NCBI GenBank assembly: GCA_002633275.1 | Contig: NWBO01000053.1 | Location: 122,649 to 186,648, forward strand | DNA length: 64,000 bases | Source: Bacteroidales bacterium Phil12 | GTDB lineage: Bacteria; Bacteroidota; Bacteroidia; Bacteroidales; P3 | Reading direction: 5' to 3' | Shown here: piece by piece, positions 10,957 to 20,559 of the stretch | Numbering within the stretch: the stretch's first letter is position 1 | How the letters are laid out: every line of letters begins with the position of its first letter | Notes under the pieces: generated by a model | Database searches by the model: none | What the model was told of the DNA's origin: nothing | The model's input: only the letters and a program-made list of their open reading frames with translations | Made by a program: the position numbers and the translations under genes

Positions 10957-11087
10957 CAAGTCGTTTTGTGGCAAGCGATGTAATTTTGATTTTTACAAAT
11001 AATAATTTTGTGGTTAAACATTTCGCTTAAACGCCGCAATACAGTGGTTTATTTGTTATTGGAATTAAACAAAATAATATACACGCA

Positions 11088-13280
11088 ATGAAAATAAGAA
11101 AAACATTTATGCTGTTGAGTTTGGTATTATTTGCCTCAACAACAATGTTCGCTCAAAAAGAAGCGACAAAAAAAGCCGAAAGAACAAGAGTTCTTGAACT
11201 GAATAAGGCTATGACAAGCGAGCAAATAGACGATTATTACAAGACTTTTATGAAAAGAAAGCCTGCAAGTATTTCTCCCGAAAATTTGCCTGCAAGCGAA
11301 ATGCCGAAATCCTCTCAAACAAAAAGCGGACTTGCTGTTCCTGACGATATGATATTCCCTATCGAAAGCGATGAAGTACAAGCAATTTTGATTGAATGGC
11401 CTTACATAACTGTAAAGAAAGGCACAAACGACTATGCAGAAGCTATGTTTGACGGCTGGGGATTGGAAAACTCTTTTGGAGGCTACAAATTGGTGGAAAC
11501 GACAAGTACTCCCGACGTTGCAAAGTCCAGTAACTACGCAAAACTACACGGACAATTGGCTAATGCAATCCAAAAACACACACAAGTTTGGATTGATGTT
11601 TGGTATGACGATGATACCACGACAATAAAACAATTTATGGCAGACAGAGGCACTCCTCTTGTTAATTACAGATTCTTCGTTCATCCGGGCAATGCATTTT
11701 GGGCAAGAGATTGGGGGCCTGTTGCGTTCTATTATGATGACGATGACAAAATCGCTTTTATGGATTTTGAATACTATGGCGGAAGACCTTTGGACGACCA
11801 ATTACCTATTCAAATAGCAAACGATTTGGGCTGGAAATGTTTCACAAACACGATAGAATACGAAGGCGGTAATATCCTTGTAGATGGTTTGGGTTCTTTA
11901 TTTACCACTTCTGCTGTTTATGGAAATAACGAAGATACATACGGATTGTATTATTTGGATCAATCAGGTACAACCCCTCAACTTCGTTTACAGACAAAGA
12001 AAGCCTTAACAAAAGAGCAGGTTAATGATTCTTTGAAACACCTTTTGAATTTAGACGAATTGACGGTCGTAACTGCGTTGGATTATGACGGAGGAACGGG
12101 ACACATCGATTTATATTGCGATATGTGGGAAGAGACCGGTTTTGTTATGGCTAAGTATCCCGATGCTTTGGCTTCTTGGGGGGATGCTAAAAGAGTTGAT
12201 TCAATCCACAACCTATTTACTTCTATGGATAACTTCTATGGAAACAAATACGAATCCGTAAGAGTTCCTCTTCCTAAAAAGAATAATGGTTCTTGGTATA
12301 CATCGGGCGGAGATTACAACAGATATACTCGTTGTTGGGCTAACCACACTTTTGTTAATGACGCAATTATCCAACCTGTTTTCTATGATTCAACAAAAAT
12401 AGGCTCACAAGCAGGCGATATTGAAAGCAATCGTGAAGCGTTAAACGTTTTGAGAAATGCTTATCCAGGATATGCTTTTGAGGAAATAGACGTTAGAAGT
12501 TTTGATGGTTTTGGTGGAGCAATTCACTGCATAACCAAACAAATTCCTGCCGAAAATCCTGTTCGTATTTATCACCAACCTGCACGTTTCTTCAATACAA
12601 CGCAAAATGGTTCTACATATAAAATTGATGTCTTCTCACAAAATCACAGCGGTATTAATAACGTAAAAATTTATTACAAACTTGCTAACGAAAACGAGTG
12701 GAAAGTAAAAGAAATGACCTCACTTGGCGACAGCAAATACACTTGCGATATTAATTTGAACGCAGATTTGAGCAGAGATACATTATATTATTATATTGCT
12801 TCTACATCAAACAACGGCAAATCCATGCTTAAACCCATGACTGCTCATAGAGGCGGTTTCTACACTATGCCTTACGGAAAAGAAGTTACTTCTTATAATA
12901 AAGACTATGCTTACGACTCACTTCCAAAGCCTACATACGACTACTCAAACCTAAGTTTCGATACAACGAAAATAACTTACGGAGCACCACTTGATACTTC
13001 TACGGTCGGAATAGACTATATTTCTCAAAACGAGTTTGAGAATATTGGCGAAGTATATCCAAACCCTGCAAAAGATAATGTATCCGTAAAAATAAACAAC
13101 ACAAAGGATCTTTATTATAGAATAATAACCGTTAAAGGTCAAATCGCACAAAGAGGTAAGATTGCAAAAGGCACGATAGAATATCAATTCGACACAAGAG
13201 ATTTGAAAGCCGGCAACTATTGGATTCTATTCTCTGACGGCAACCTATCTACTTCAAGAAAATTGGTGATAATCAAATAA
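11088..13280 (+). CDS. Secreted peptidylarginine deiminase-like protein with T9SS sorting domain
   Basis: A 730-residue member of the agmatine/peptidylarginine deiminase fold. Layout: signal peptide (1-22, TTMFAQ), linker, catalytic domain (about 90-490), Ig-like domain (about 500-595), linker, T9SS sorting domain (about 655-730, VYPNPAKDNVSVKI to KLVIIK). Catalytic residues fit those of P. gingivalis PPAD: Asp208 in RDWGP, His339 and Asp341 in GGTGHIDLY, probably Asn419 in WANHTF, and Cys481 in FGGAIHC. By family knowledge PPAD converts protein arginine to citrulline. The domain order is that of PPAD, but the protein is about 170 residues longer. Agmatine as substrate is less likely because those enzymes are small and cytosolic. 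The gene is single with its own terminator. Confidence 0.82.
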   Translation: MKIRKTFMLLSLVLFASTTMFAQKEATKKAERTRVLELNKAMTSEQIDDYYKTFMKRKPASISPENLPASEMPKSSQTKSGLAVPDDMIFPIESDEVQAILIEWPYITVKKGTNDYAEAMFDGWGLENSFGGYKLVETTSTPDVAKSSNYAKLHGQLANAIQKHTQVWIDVWYDDDTTTIKQFMADRGTPLVNYRFFVHPGNAFWARDWGPVAFYYDDDDKIAFMDFEYYGGRPLDDQLPIQIANDLGWKCFTNTIEYEGGNILVDGLGSLFTTSAVYGNNEDTYGLYYLDQSGTTPQLRLQTKKALTKEQVNDSLKHLLNLDELTVVTALDYDGGTGHIDLYCDMWEETGFVMAKYPDALASWGDAKRVDSIHNLFTSMDNFYGNKYESVRVPLPKKNNGSWYTSGGDYNRYTRCWANHTFVNDAIIQPVFYDSTKIGSQAGDIESNREALNVLRNAYPGYAFEEIDVRSFDGFGGAIHCITKQIPAENPVRIYHQPARFFNTTQNGSTYKIDVFSQNHSGINNVKIYYKLANENEWKVKEMTSLGDSKYTCDINLNADLSRDTLYYYIASTSNNGKSMLKPMTAHRGGFYTMPYGKEVTSYNKDYAYDSLPKPTYDYSNLSFDTTKITYGAPLDTSTVGIDYISQNEFENIGEVYPNPAKDNVSVKINNTKDLYYRIITVKGQIAQRGKIAKGTIEYQFDTRDLKAGNYWILFSDGNLSTSRKLVIIK

Positions 13281-13308
13281 GTATTTTTAATTATCATTTC
13301 AGTGGAAC

Positions 13309-13340
13309 AAAAACGGACGAAAAAATTTTCGTCCGTTTTT
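13309..13340 (+). terminator. Terminator of the deiminase gene
   Basis: A perfect stem AACGGACGAAAA / TTTTCGTCCGTT is flanked by A and T runs. Confidence 0.85.
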
Positions 13341-13401
13341 ATTTGTATTACATTTTTCAGTCTTTTTATGTTAAAAACATTCGCAATTGAAATAGTTTTC
13401 G

Positions 13402-13409
13402 TAATTTTG
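13402..13409 (+). promoter_or_regulatory. -7 box of purQ
   Basis: TAATTTTG matches TAnnTTTG and lies 28 bases before the start of purQ. Confidence 0.6.
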
Positions 13410-13437
13410 CAACTGGAAATAAAATTTTTTTTAAGAT

Positions 13438-14130
13438 ATGAAATTCGGAGTTGTTACTTTTCCGGGGTCAAATTGCGACCATGATATGTACTACGTACTA
13501 AAAAGTATAGAAAAGCAAGAAGTTGTTAATTTATGGCATAAAGAAAGTGATTTGCAAGGATGTGATATGATTATCCTACCCGGCGGTTTCTCTTACGGCG
13601 ATTATCTTCGCAGCGGTGCAATAGCAAAACTTTCTCCTATAATGAAAAGCGTTATCGATTTTGCAAATAAAGGCGGATTGGTTCTTGGAGTTTGCAACGG
13701 TTTCCAAATACTTTGCGAAAGCGGATTGTTGGAAGGCACTCTTTTGCATAATAACAACCAAAAATTTATTTGCCACAACCAATTCATCGCACCTCAAACC
13801 AACAGCACAATATTTACAAAAGACGTTACCGTTGGTAAAGCGTTGAATATCCCTATTGCACACGGAGAAGGCAGATATTTCGCTTACGAAGACACGTTAA
13901 AAAAACTTAACGATAACGAACAAATCCTTTTCAGATATTGCGACGAAAACGGACAAATCACACCTCAAAGCAATCCTAATGGTAGTTGCGAAAACATAGC
14001 AGGTATAACCAACAAGACAAAGAATGTTTTTGGTATGATGCCACACCCTGAGCGTTGCTCGGATGCAGAACTTGGCAACACAGATGGCAAAACCTTGTTC
14101 GATTCTTTAATAAAGAATTTTGTAAAATAA
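13438..14130 (+). CDS. purQ: Phosphoribosylformylglycinamidine synthase, glutaminase subunit
   Basis: A class I glutamine amidotransferase that supplies ammonia to PurL for the fourth step of purine synthesis (FGAR to FGAM). At 230 residues it is of normal stand-alone length. The catalytic triad is visible: Cys86 in LGVCNGFQ, His203 and Glu205 in PHPER. The N-terminus FGVVTFPGSNCDHD is typical of PurQ. A stand-alone PurQ implies the split PurL/PurQ/PurS complex, but neither purL nor purS is adjacent. The purine gene purH lies at 30.7 kb. Own promoter and terminator make it a single-gene unit. Confidence 0.93.
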   Translation: MKFGVVTFPGSNCDHDMYYVLKSIEKQEVVNLWHKESDLQGCDMIILPGGFSYGDYLRSGAIAKLSPIMKSVIDFANKGGLVLGVCNGFQILCESGLLEGTLLHNNNQKFICHNQFIAPQTNSTIFTKDVTVGKALNIPIAHGEGRYFAYEDTLKKLNDNEQILFRYCDENGQITPQSNPNGSCENIAGITNKTKNVFGMMPHPERCSDAELGNTDGKTLFDSLIKNFVK

Positions 14131-14154
14131 TAATTCACTTAAATACATAAACAA

Positions 14155-14183
14155 AAAAGACAGGCGATAAATGTCTGTCTTTT
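14155..14183 (+). terminator. Terminator of purQ
   Basis: A 9-base stem AAAAGACAG / CTGTCTTTT is followed by more T residues, 25 bases after the purQ stop and just before rnhB. Confidence 0.8.
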
Positions 14184-14196
14184 TTTCTCGATAGAC

Positions 14197-14799
14197 GTGG
14201 CAAACTTAAAACCATATTACAATCAAGGAATATTGGAATGCGGTGTAGATGAGGCTGGCAGAGGCTGTTTGGCCGGAGGAGTTTTTGCTTCGGCAGTTAT
14301 TCTCCCCCAAGATTTTAGCCACCCGCTGCTAAACGATTCCAAACAACTCACGGACGCTCAACGGCGAAAACTTCGTCCTATCATTGAGCAAAACGCCATA
14401 GCCTATGCTGTGACAGAGGTTACCAACAACGAAATTGATAAAATCAATATTCTTCAAGCCTCTATCCTTGCAATGAATCGTGCTATAAAAAATTTGAAAA
14501 TCAAACCCGAGTTTCTGCTTATTGACGGCAACAGATTTCATACTGACAGCGGCATTGCTTTCAAGACCATAGTCAAAGGCGATGCCACATATATGTCAAT
14601 AGCGGCTGCGTCTATTCTCGCAAAAACATACAGGGACGACAAAATGATTGCCCTTGCCGAACAATATCCGCAATATAATTGGCAAAAAAACAAGGGTTAT
14701 CCAACCAAAGACCATCGCTTGGCAATAAAACAATTCGGCACAACGCCGCTTCACAGACTTTCGTTTAACCTATTGGGCGAACCATCATTGTTCGATTGA
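14197..14799 (+). CDS. rnhB: Ribonuclease HII
   Basis: Cuts the RNA strand of RNA-DNA hybrids and starts removal of ribonucleotides misplaced in DNA. At 200 residues it has normal length. The signature [12 protein letters not shown] near residue 17 holds the first two catalytic acids; LIDGNRF and [14 protein letters not shown] supply the rest of the active site. The start is GTG at 14197: the first upstream in-frame sequence is the purQ terminator, and the start places the catalytic motif at the usual distance from the N-terminus. Confidence 0.93.
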   Translation: MANLKPYYNQGILECGVDEAGRGCLAGGVFASAVILPQDFSHPLLNDSKQLTDAQRRKLRPIIEQNAIAYAVTEVTNNEIDKINILQASILAMNRAIKNLKIKPEFLLIDGNRFHTDSGIAFKTIVKGDATYMSIAAASILAKTYRDDKMIALAEQYPQYNWQKNKGYPTKDHRLAIKQFGTTPLHRLSFNLLGEPSLFD

Positions 14800-15086
14800 T
14801 TTTTGATAAAATTTTTTCAATCCAACGTTTCGCTAAATTCTTATCATTTATTTTTGCCCGATAAAAGACAATTTTTCATCTGCCATTCTGTTGTTTTCTG
14901 CCTTACATTTTCGTTTTTATTTTGGAAGTTCTCGTTTTTGTTCTTGATATTACCGTTTTTTCTTCGTAGAGAAGAAGCAAAAAAGACCGTCTTTTTACCA
15001 CAAAAAGTACCACTTTTTTTTACAACTAACCTGTGAACAAAAAAAACAATTATGTCAAGGATAAAAACGAAAAACAAAGGATTGGA
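14800..15086. other. Intergenic low-complexity region
   Basis: About 290 bases without a supported gene. It contains loosely repeated TTTTCGTTTTTATTTTGGAA-like stretches (14908-14965). A minus frame through it encodes repeated KNEN-like residues, which looks like translated simple repeat and not a protein. Confidence 0.5.
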
Positions 15087-15178
15087 AAGAATAATCAGTG
15101 AGATTAATTTTTTAATCTCACTGATTATTCTTCTGATGTTTAACACTATTTTTGTAATCACTCATATTATTTGATTAC
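15087..15178. repeat. 21-base phased repeat array with a perfect 21-base hairpin
   Basis: Bases 15087-15107 and 15112-15132 are exact inverted copies with a TTTT loop. The array continues with unit anchors at 15116, 15137 and 15158 (21-base steps), with cores TCTCACTGATTA, TGTTTAACACTA and TCACTCATATTA. It directly follows the stop of the minus-strand GLUG gene and may also act as its terminator. Confidence 0.8.
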
Positions 15179-17200
15179 AATCTTAAAGGTTGTTTCACTG
15201 TTCGCATCTGCGATTTTTACGATATATATTCCTTGCGGTAAATTCAGTTTTGTCAAAAAAGAGTTGCCCGATAAAGATTTTGAATAGCGTTGCCTACCCA
15301 TTAAATCATAAACAACAAGTTTTTTTAGTCCGTTTCCCTGAACACTTAAAGTGTTTTCGTAAAACAGAATATCTATATTGTTTTCTTCTATCGTCTCATC
15401 TGTTGCTGTATTTTTGTAAAACATAACCTTAAAACGGTTGGCATTTTCGCCTTCTTGAACATCTAATTTCACAATAGTATCATTCAAAATCGTTTCGGTC
15501 TCGTTTTTCTCGTCCTTTAACATAACGGCAATATTTTCGGGCAAATTGCTTGCATAAAAAATCACGCTATCCTGCTTACTTGCCTTGATATTCAAATTTG
15601 CCGTGTATGGTAAAGTTTGAAAAACGTTTCTGACAATATTTTTGCCTTGAATATCGAAATACGGTTGCACAAAATCCTCGCCATTCGAGAACATCATATA
15701 AGCATCTTTTACATCAAAACCATTGCTTGCCGATTCGTCCATTTTTGCATAAACATCAAACAACGAATTGCTGCCGGCACAAGTTATTGTAATGTATTTA
15801 TCGCTGTTTTTCTCGGATTTCGCTGCGGCTTTATTTAACATTCCGCTTATGGTTGCAGTACCTTCGCTTGCAGCAACCATAAAACCTTCGCCCGAATGTA
15901 TAACCGTGGGATTGGAGTTCCACTTCACACCGTCAAATGTATATGCCTGCGTTTCGCCTTGAATATTCGTTAATCCGTTTAATAACGTGCTTACAGCCAC
16001 ATCTTCACTAAACGGATTGCTAAGAGCAAACCACAAAGCACCATTATACTCTGCACCATTGTTTGTTTTATTTATTTCATAGGTTGCATTTGTATTGGGA
16101 TTTTCACTTGGAGACCAATAAACGATATTATCATTTTCGATTGTGTTTCCGTCCCAATCTTTATTCCAGACCCACACGAAAATTCCCTCACCTTGATTGA
16201 TTACATCGTTATTTATTTCTTTCAAATAAGTACTATTCCAATCGTTTGTTTGATAATTATATCCTTTGGCTGCAACAGCATGAGAAGTCGCGTCTTGCGA
16301 AAACGAGGCTCCATTATTTTCAAAAACGCTCACACTTAGTGCAGTCTCATTTGTATTGTTACCCACAAAATTCCATTTGCCAACAAGCAACGGAATAACA
16401 ACTTTTGAAATATTTGAAGACCCGACACCATTCAATGTGTTTGCATAATACTGATTTTTCGCATCAATAACGACTTGCTCTTCCGGTGCTCCTCCGCAAA
16501 TATTTCCGACATACGGCTGAACATCGGTTGCAATTATTTCGGTGTTATAGACTACATTGTTTTCGATTGTAGGCATTGAACCTAAATATCCACAAATTCC
16601 TCCAATATTATCATAGCCCTCTATTCTGCTATTAGCAACGCAACAATTAGTTACACTAACCTTCTCTTCATCTATTCTACCAACTATTCCTCCGCCCCTA
16701 CTCTTGGCAATTGTTATAGTTGAATTGATAATATTACAATTATCTACTTTCGCTTTATTTGTCAAAGCACCAACAAGAATACCATAACCATTTGCAGTAT
16801 TATCATTTGGAACAGTTATTTTTGCATTACAAAGAGTAAGATTTTTGATTGTACCACCAGAAACAAAACCAAATAAACCAATATTACTATCTTTTGTTTT
16901 AGTTTTATTAATGACTAAATCGTAAATTGTTTTCCCATTGCCGTCAAATATTCCACTAAATTTATATGTACCATTATAACATATCGGAGCAATCGGCTGT
17001 GAAATATATATATCCTTTGCCAATTTGAAGTGACTGCTCATACATTTCTTTTTAGCTGTTGTATCCGACAATTTTATTAAATCTTGGGCATTTGCAATAA
17101 TAAATGGATCGTTTTCCGTTCCCGTCCCGCCCGAAAATTATTGTGCAAATAATATTTCACTTATAAGAGATAGGACTATAAAAAGTATTAGTTTTTTCAT
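15167..17200 (-). pseudogene. GLUG-repeat T9SS cargo gene interrupted by a nonsense codon
   Basis: Reading from ATG at 17200 gives a signal peptide (MKKLILFIVLSLISEILFAQ), then an in-frame TAA at 17138-17140, then FSGGTGTENDPFIIANAQDL, the usual first residues of a mature GLUG-repeat protein. The frame stays open to 15167. The body holds about five GLUG-like units (IGLFGFVSGGTIKNLTL and similar, residues about 60-230 of the full frame), a middle region, and a T9SS sorting domain at the end (LFYENTLSVQGNGLKKLVVY to TFKIVIK). The next ATG, at 17071, would give a 634-residue protein without export signal. It is a recent pseudogene, a readthrough case or a sequence error. It begins 4 bases after ung. 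Confidence 0.8.
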
Positions 17201-17204
17201 ATTG

Positions 17205-17867
17205 TTACCAATTTATTGTTGATATATTATGGTCTTGTAAATATTGATTGCACTGCGAAAAATGATGATTACCAAAGAAACCTCTATATGCACTCAACGG
17301 AGATGGGTGAGCCGAAGTTAAAATCAAATGTTTAGTTTTGTCGATAAGAACAGATTTTTTTATAGCATAAGCACCCCAAAGCAAGAATACCAAATTCGAT
17401 TTTTTTTCACTTAATATCTTTATTACGTTGTCAGTGAAAATTTCCCAGCCCTTACCTTGGTGCGAGCCGGCTCTATGTGCTTGAACCGTCAGTGTTGCAT
17501 TCAAAAGCAAAACACCTTGTTCTGCCCAATGGGTTAAATCTCCCGTTGTGGGTATAGGCTTACCCAAATCCGTATTTATTTCTTTGTATATATTGACTAA
17601 TGACGGTGGTATTTGAATATCATTCGGCACGGAAAAGCAAAGACCCTGTGCTTGTCCTTCTTCGTGATATGGATCCTGTCCGATTATAACTACTTTTGTT
17701 TTATTAAAAGGACAAAGATTAAATGCATTAAAAATATTTTTTCCTTTGGGGTATACAGTTGTAGTTGCATACGCCTGCTTAACAAAAGCAACAAGATTTT
17801 TGAAATATTCTTTATCAAATTCCTCTTGCAAAACTCCTTTCCAACTGTTTTCTATCTTTACCTGCAT
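17205..17867 (-). CDS. ung: Uracil-DNA glycosylase, family 1
   Basis: Removes uracil from DNA and starts base-excision repair. At 220 residues it has normal length. Motifs: GQDPYHEEGQAQGLCFSV (water-activating Asp in the QDPYH loop), LLNATLTVQAHRAGSHQGKG, and HPSPLSAYRGFFG (catalytic His and the leucine that inserts into DNA). The interrupted GLUG gene starts only 4 bases after its stop, so both are probably on one transcript although unrelated in role. Confidence 0.96.
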   Translation of the reverse strand: MQVKIENSWKGVLQEEFDKEYFKNLVAFVKQAYATTTVYPKGKNIFNAFNLCPFNKTKVVIIGQDPYHEEGQAQGLCFSVPNDIQIPPSLVNIYKEINTDLGKPIPTTGDLTHWAEQGVLLLNATLTVQAHRAGSHQGKGWEIFTDNVIKILSEKKSNLVFLLWGAYAIKKSVLIDKTKHLILTSAHPSPLSAYRGFFGNHHFSQCNQYLQDHNISTINW

Positions 17868-17895
17868 ATCTAATCCAATGTTCTTAATACGCTCG

Positions 17896-17926
17896 CAAAG
17901 TTACTATAAATTACTCATATAACAAT
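17896..17926 (-). promoter_or_regulatory. Promoter of ung
   Basis: On the minus strand, ATTG (near TTTG) at 17923-17926, 19 bases, then TAACTTTG at 17896-17903. Confidence 0.6.
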
Positions 17927-17974
17927 GAAAATAAACAAAATATTTTGTTCCAAGTAGTAAAACAGAAAAAAACA

Positions 17975-18008
17975 TAGCGGAAAAGAAGTTCAAAATTCCT
18001 TTCCGCTA
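17975..18008 (-). terminator. Terminator of the small exported-protein gene
   Basis: Stem TAGCGGAAA / TTTCCGCTA is followed on the minus strand by T7. It lies about 165 bases beyond the stop of the gene at 18175. Confidence 0.7.
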
Positions 18009-18174
18009 CTTGTATTTATAAAGAACTAAGCGTTCTTATTTAATCCAAAAGAATTTATAAATTTTATTTGAAAAAAGTTTAATTCTATGTCCCATACAAA
18101 GTTTGCAATAAATATAAACGTTAAAACAAAAGATTGCAAACGAAGAAAAAACAAAAGAATTTTTCAAATAAAAC

Positions 18175-18543
18175 TTATATCAACCACATACCTAACGCTT
18201 CCAAAGGAGGGTGTAACACCCTGTTATTGGAATAGTGACGAATATATGAGAAAAGAGATAAAGAGAAATCTTCAACAAGATTTTCTTCATTACCTAATTC
18301 AAAAGAATTATTGTTATCCGAGAAAATTTCACGACTTTCAGACAATAACGTGTATCTTTGAGCAGCATTTTCATTACCACTAAAAGAATTTGCAGTGCTA
18401 TTATCATCAGCACAAGTAACGTAAGTTCCGTAACCTAAAAAGAAGTTATGACGAGACGAACTTCCATTGTTACCTTGCATTGACATAAGCAGGCAAAAAA
18501 CAAAAGCAAAAAACGCTCTAATATATAACTTCCTGTAATTCAT
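18175..18543 (-). CDS. Small exported hypothetical protein
   Basis: A 122-residue protein with an N-terminal hydrophobic export signal (AFFAFVFCLLMSM, residues 10-22) and a Ser/Asn-rich mature part. The segment HNFFLGYGTYVTCADDN and the end LEALGMWLI are the only distinct stretches. I do not recognise a family. Support for a real gene comes from a full consensus promoter 22 bases upstream, a -33 box at the right distance and a terminator downstream. The opposite strand also has an open frame (18087-18383), but without promoter or sensible composition. Confidence 0.6.
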   Translation of the reverse strand: MNYRKLYIRAFFAFVFCLLMSMQGNNGSSSRHNFFLGYGTYVTCADDNSTANSFSGNENAAQRYTLLSESREIFSDNNNSFELGNEENLVEDFSLSLFSYIRHYSNNRVLHPPLEALGMWLI

Positions 18544-18565
18544 TCTTTCTATCTTAAAAGTGCTG

Positions 18566-18597
18566 CAAAATTAGTAACTATTTTTTATATGACCAAA
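18566..18597 (-). promoter_or_regulatory. Consensus promoter of the small exported-protein gene
   Basis: On the minus strand, TTTG at 18594-18597, 20 bases, then TAATTTTG at 18566-18573. Confidence 0.75.
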
Positions 18598-18701
18598 TAA
18601 ATTGTAATATTTTTTATATTTATTTTTTGTTATGAAAACAAAGTCGCTTCATAAAACAATTTAATAATAAAATTTATCAGCGAATTTTTAAGTATTATCA
18701 A

Positions 18702-18783
18702 AAAATCAGTATTAATAACTAATAAATTAATATGAGTAACTAAAAAATTAGTATTAATAATTAATAAATTAATGTGAGTTAGC
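18702..18783. repeat. 21-base phased repeat array, TATTAATAA variant
   Basis: Units start at 18709, 18730, 18751 and 18772: GTATTAATAACTAATAAATTA, then ATATGAGTAACT..., then GTATTAATAATT..., then ATGTGAGTTAG. The 21-base step is exact, and TATGAGTAA / TGTGAGTTA units alternate with TATTAATAA units. The core differs from the TGTTAAACA arrays but the architecture is the same. Confidence 0.7.
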
Positions 18784-18808
18784 GGTTTGGCATTGCCATT
18801 AAATAAAA

Positions 18809-18833
18809 CGCCCTCTCTAAGAGGGAGAGGGCG
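18809..18833 (-). terminator. Terminator of pckA
   Basis: A GC-rich stem CGCCCTCTC / GAGAGGGCG, followed on the minus strand by TTTTA, lies about 85 bases after the pckA stop. Confidence 0.8.
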
Positions 18834-18915
18834 AAAACCAAAAAATTATTAATTATGAAAACAAAAACAATTTCTGCCTCCCTATACAGGAGAACAAAAA
18901 TTTATCTAAAAAGTT

Positions 18916-20520
18916 TTACAGTTTAGGACCAGCCTCAACTAACTTCTTACCTTCTTCGTTTGTTGTGTATTTAACAAAGTTTTTAATGAAACGGTCTGCC
19001 AAATCTTTTGCCTTAACATCCCATTCTTCCGCTTTTGCATACGTATCACGAGGATCAAGGATTTCTGTTGCAACACCATTCAATTTTGTAGGAACAACGA
19101 AATTGAAATAAGGTATTTGTTTTGTAGGAGCTTTGTCGATAGAACCGTCAAGTATAGCATCGATAATTCCACGAGTATCTTTGATTGAAATTCTCTTGCC
19201 TGTTCCGTTCCAACCTGTATTTACAAGATATGCTTTCGCACCGCTCTTTTCCATATGTTTAACCAATTCGTCTGCATATTTGGTTGGATGTAACTCCAAA
19301 AAGGCTTGACCAAAGCAAGCCGAGAAAGTAGGAACAGGTTCTTTGATACCTATTTCAGTTCCTGCCAATTTAGCCGTAAATCCGCTTAGGAAATAATATT
19401 TTGTTTGTTCAGGAGTTAAAATACTTACAGGAGGCAATACTCCGAAAGCATCTGCCGACAAGAAAATAACTTGTTTTGCTTGTGGGCCATGAGACACAGG
19501 ACGAACGATATTATTTATATGATAAATAGGATAAGAAACACGTGTATTTTCCGTAACGCTCTTATCTGCGAAATCTATCTTGCCGTCTTCTTTTACTGTA
19601 ACGTTTTCCAAAAGAGCATCTCTACGGATTGCACCATATATATCCGGCTCAGCCTCTTTATCCAAATTGATAACCTTTGCATAGCAACCGCCTTCAAAGT
19701 TAAAGATACCATTGTCGTCCCAACCATGTTCGTCATCACCTATTAACTTACGTTTAGGATCTGTTGAAAGTGTTGTTTTACCAGTACCAGAAAGTCCGAA
19801 GAATATAGCAGTGTTTTCGCCATTCATATCTGTGTTTGCAGAGCAGTGCATAGCGGCAATACCCTTCAATGGCAAATAATAGTTCATCATTGAGAACAAA
19901 CCTTTTTTCATTTCACCGCCATACCAAGTATTTAATATGACTTGCTCTTTGCTTGTTACATTGAATGCTACTACTGTATCGCTTCTCAAACCTAATGCTT
20001 CGTAATTTTCAACTTTTGCTTTTGAAGCCGTATAAACTACAAAATCAGGTTCTTGGTCAAACTCCGCTTGATTTTGAGGACGGATAAACATATTAGTTAC
20101 GAAATGTGCCTGCCAAGCAACTTCCATAATGAAACGGATTTTCATTCTCGTATCTTTGTTTGCTCCACAAAAACCATCAACAACAAACAAACGTTTTCCC
20201 GATAGTTGATTCAATGCTTTTTGTTTTACTTCTTTCCAAACCTCTTCACTCATCGGGTGATTATCGTTTGGATACTCAGGAGTGTTCCACCAAACATTTT
20301 TCTTGGAATTTTCATCCACTACAATGTATTTATCCTTAGGAGAACGTCCTGTATAAACTCCCGTCATAACATTAACAGCACCCAATTCGGTTACTTGTCC
20401 TTTGTCATAACCTGTTAAATCTTCTCTTGTTTCTTCGTTGAACAAAACTTCGTATGAAGGATTGTAAAGAATTTCGGTCGTACTATTGATTCCGTACTTC
20501 GTTAAATCTAAATGTAACAT
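18916..20520 (-). CDS. pckA: Phosphoenolpyruvate carboxykinase (ATP)
   Basis: Interconverts oxaloacetate plus ATP with phosphoenolpyruvate, CO2 and ADP. In anaerobic Bacteroidetes it usually runs toward oxaloacetate for succinate formation. At 534 residues it has normal length. Motifs: [14 protein letters not shown] near the N-terminus, [20 protein letters not shown] (metal and substrate site), [11 protein letters not shown] (kinase P-loop), [20 protein letters not shown] and [17 protein letters not shown]. The gene stands alone; a hairpin in its leader (20560-20578) might affect expression. Confidence 0.97.
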   Translation of the reverse strand: MLHLDLTKYGINSTTEILYNPSYEVLFNEETREDLTGYDKGQVTELGAVNVMTGVYTGRSPKDKYIVVDENSKKNVWWNTPEYPNDNHPMSEEVWKEVKQKALNQLSGKRLFVVDGFCGANKDTRMKIRFIMEVAWQAHFVTNMFIRPQNQAEFDQEPDFVVYTASKAKVENYEALGLRSDTVVAFNVTSKEQVILNTWYGGEMKKGLFSMMNYYLPLKGIAAMHCSANTDMNGENTAIFFGLSGTGKTTLSTDPKRKLIGDDEHGWDDNGIFNFEGGCYAKVINLDKEAEPDIYGAIRRDALLENVTVKEDGKIDFADKSVTENTRVSYPIYHINNIVRPVSHGPQAKQVIFLSADAFGVLPPVSILTPEQTKYYFLSGFTAKLAGTEIGIKEPVPTFSACFGQAFLELHPTKYADELVKHMEKSGAKAYLVNTGWNGTGKRISIKDTRGIIDAILDGSIDKAPTKQIPYFNFVVPTKLNGVATEILDPRDTYAKAEEWDVKAKDLADRFIKNFVKYTTNEEGKKLVEAGPKL

Positions 20521-20559
20521 TTGTTCTAATCAATTTTATTTAATTTTCCATCTTCAAAC

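Noticed and set aside
14844-15161. A 105-codon minus-strand frame with KNEN-like repeats
   Set aside because: It starts within the 21-base repeat array and runs through low-complexity sequence; no signal, motif or promoter supports it.
18087-18383. A 98-codon plus-strand frame opposite the small exported-protein gene
   Set aside because: The minus-strand gene has promoter, signal peptide and terminator; the plus frame has none and is dominated by Lys and Ile.
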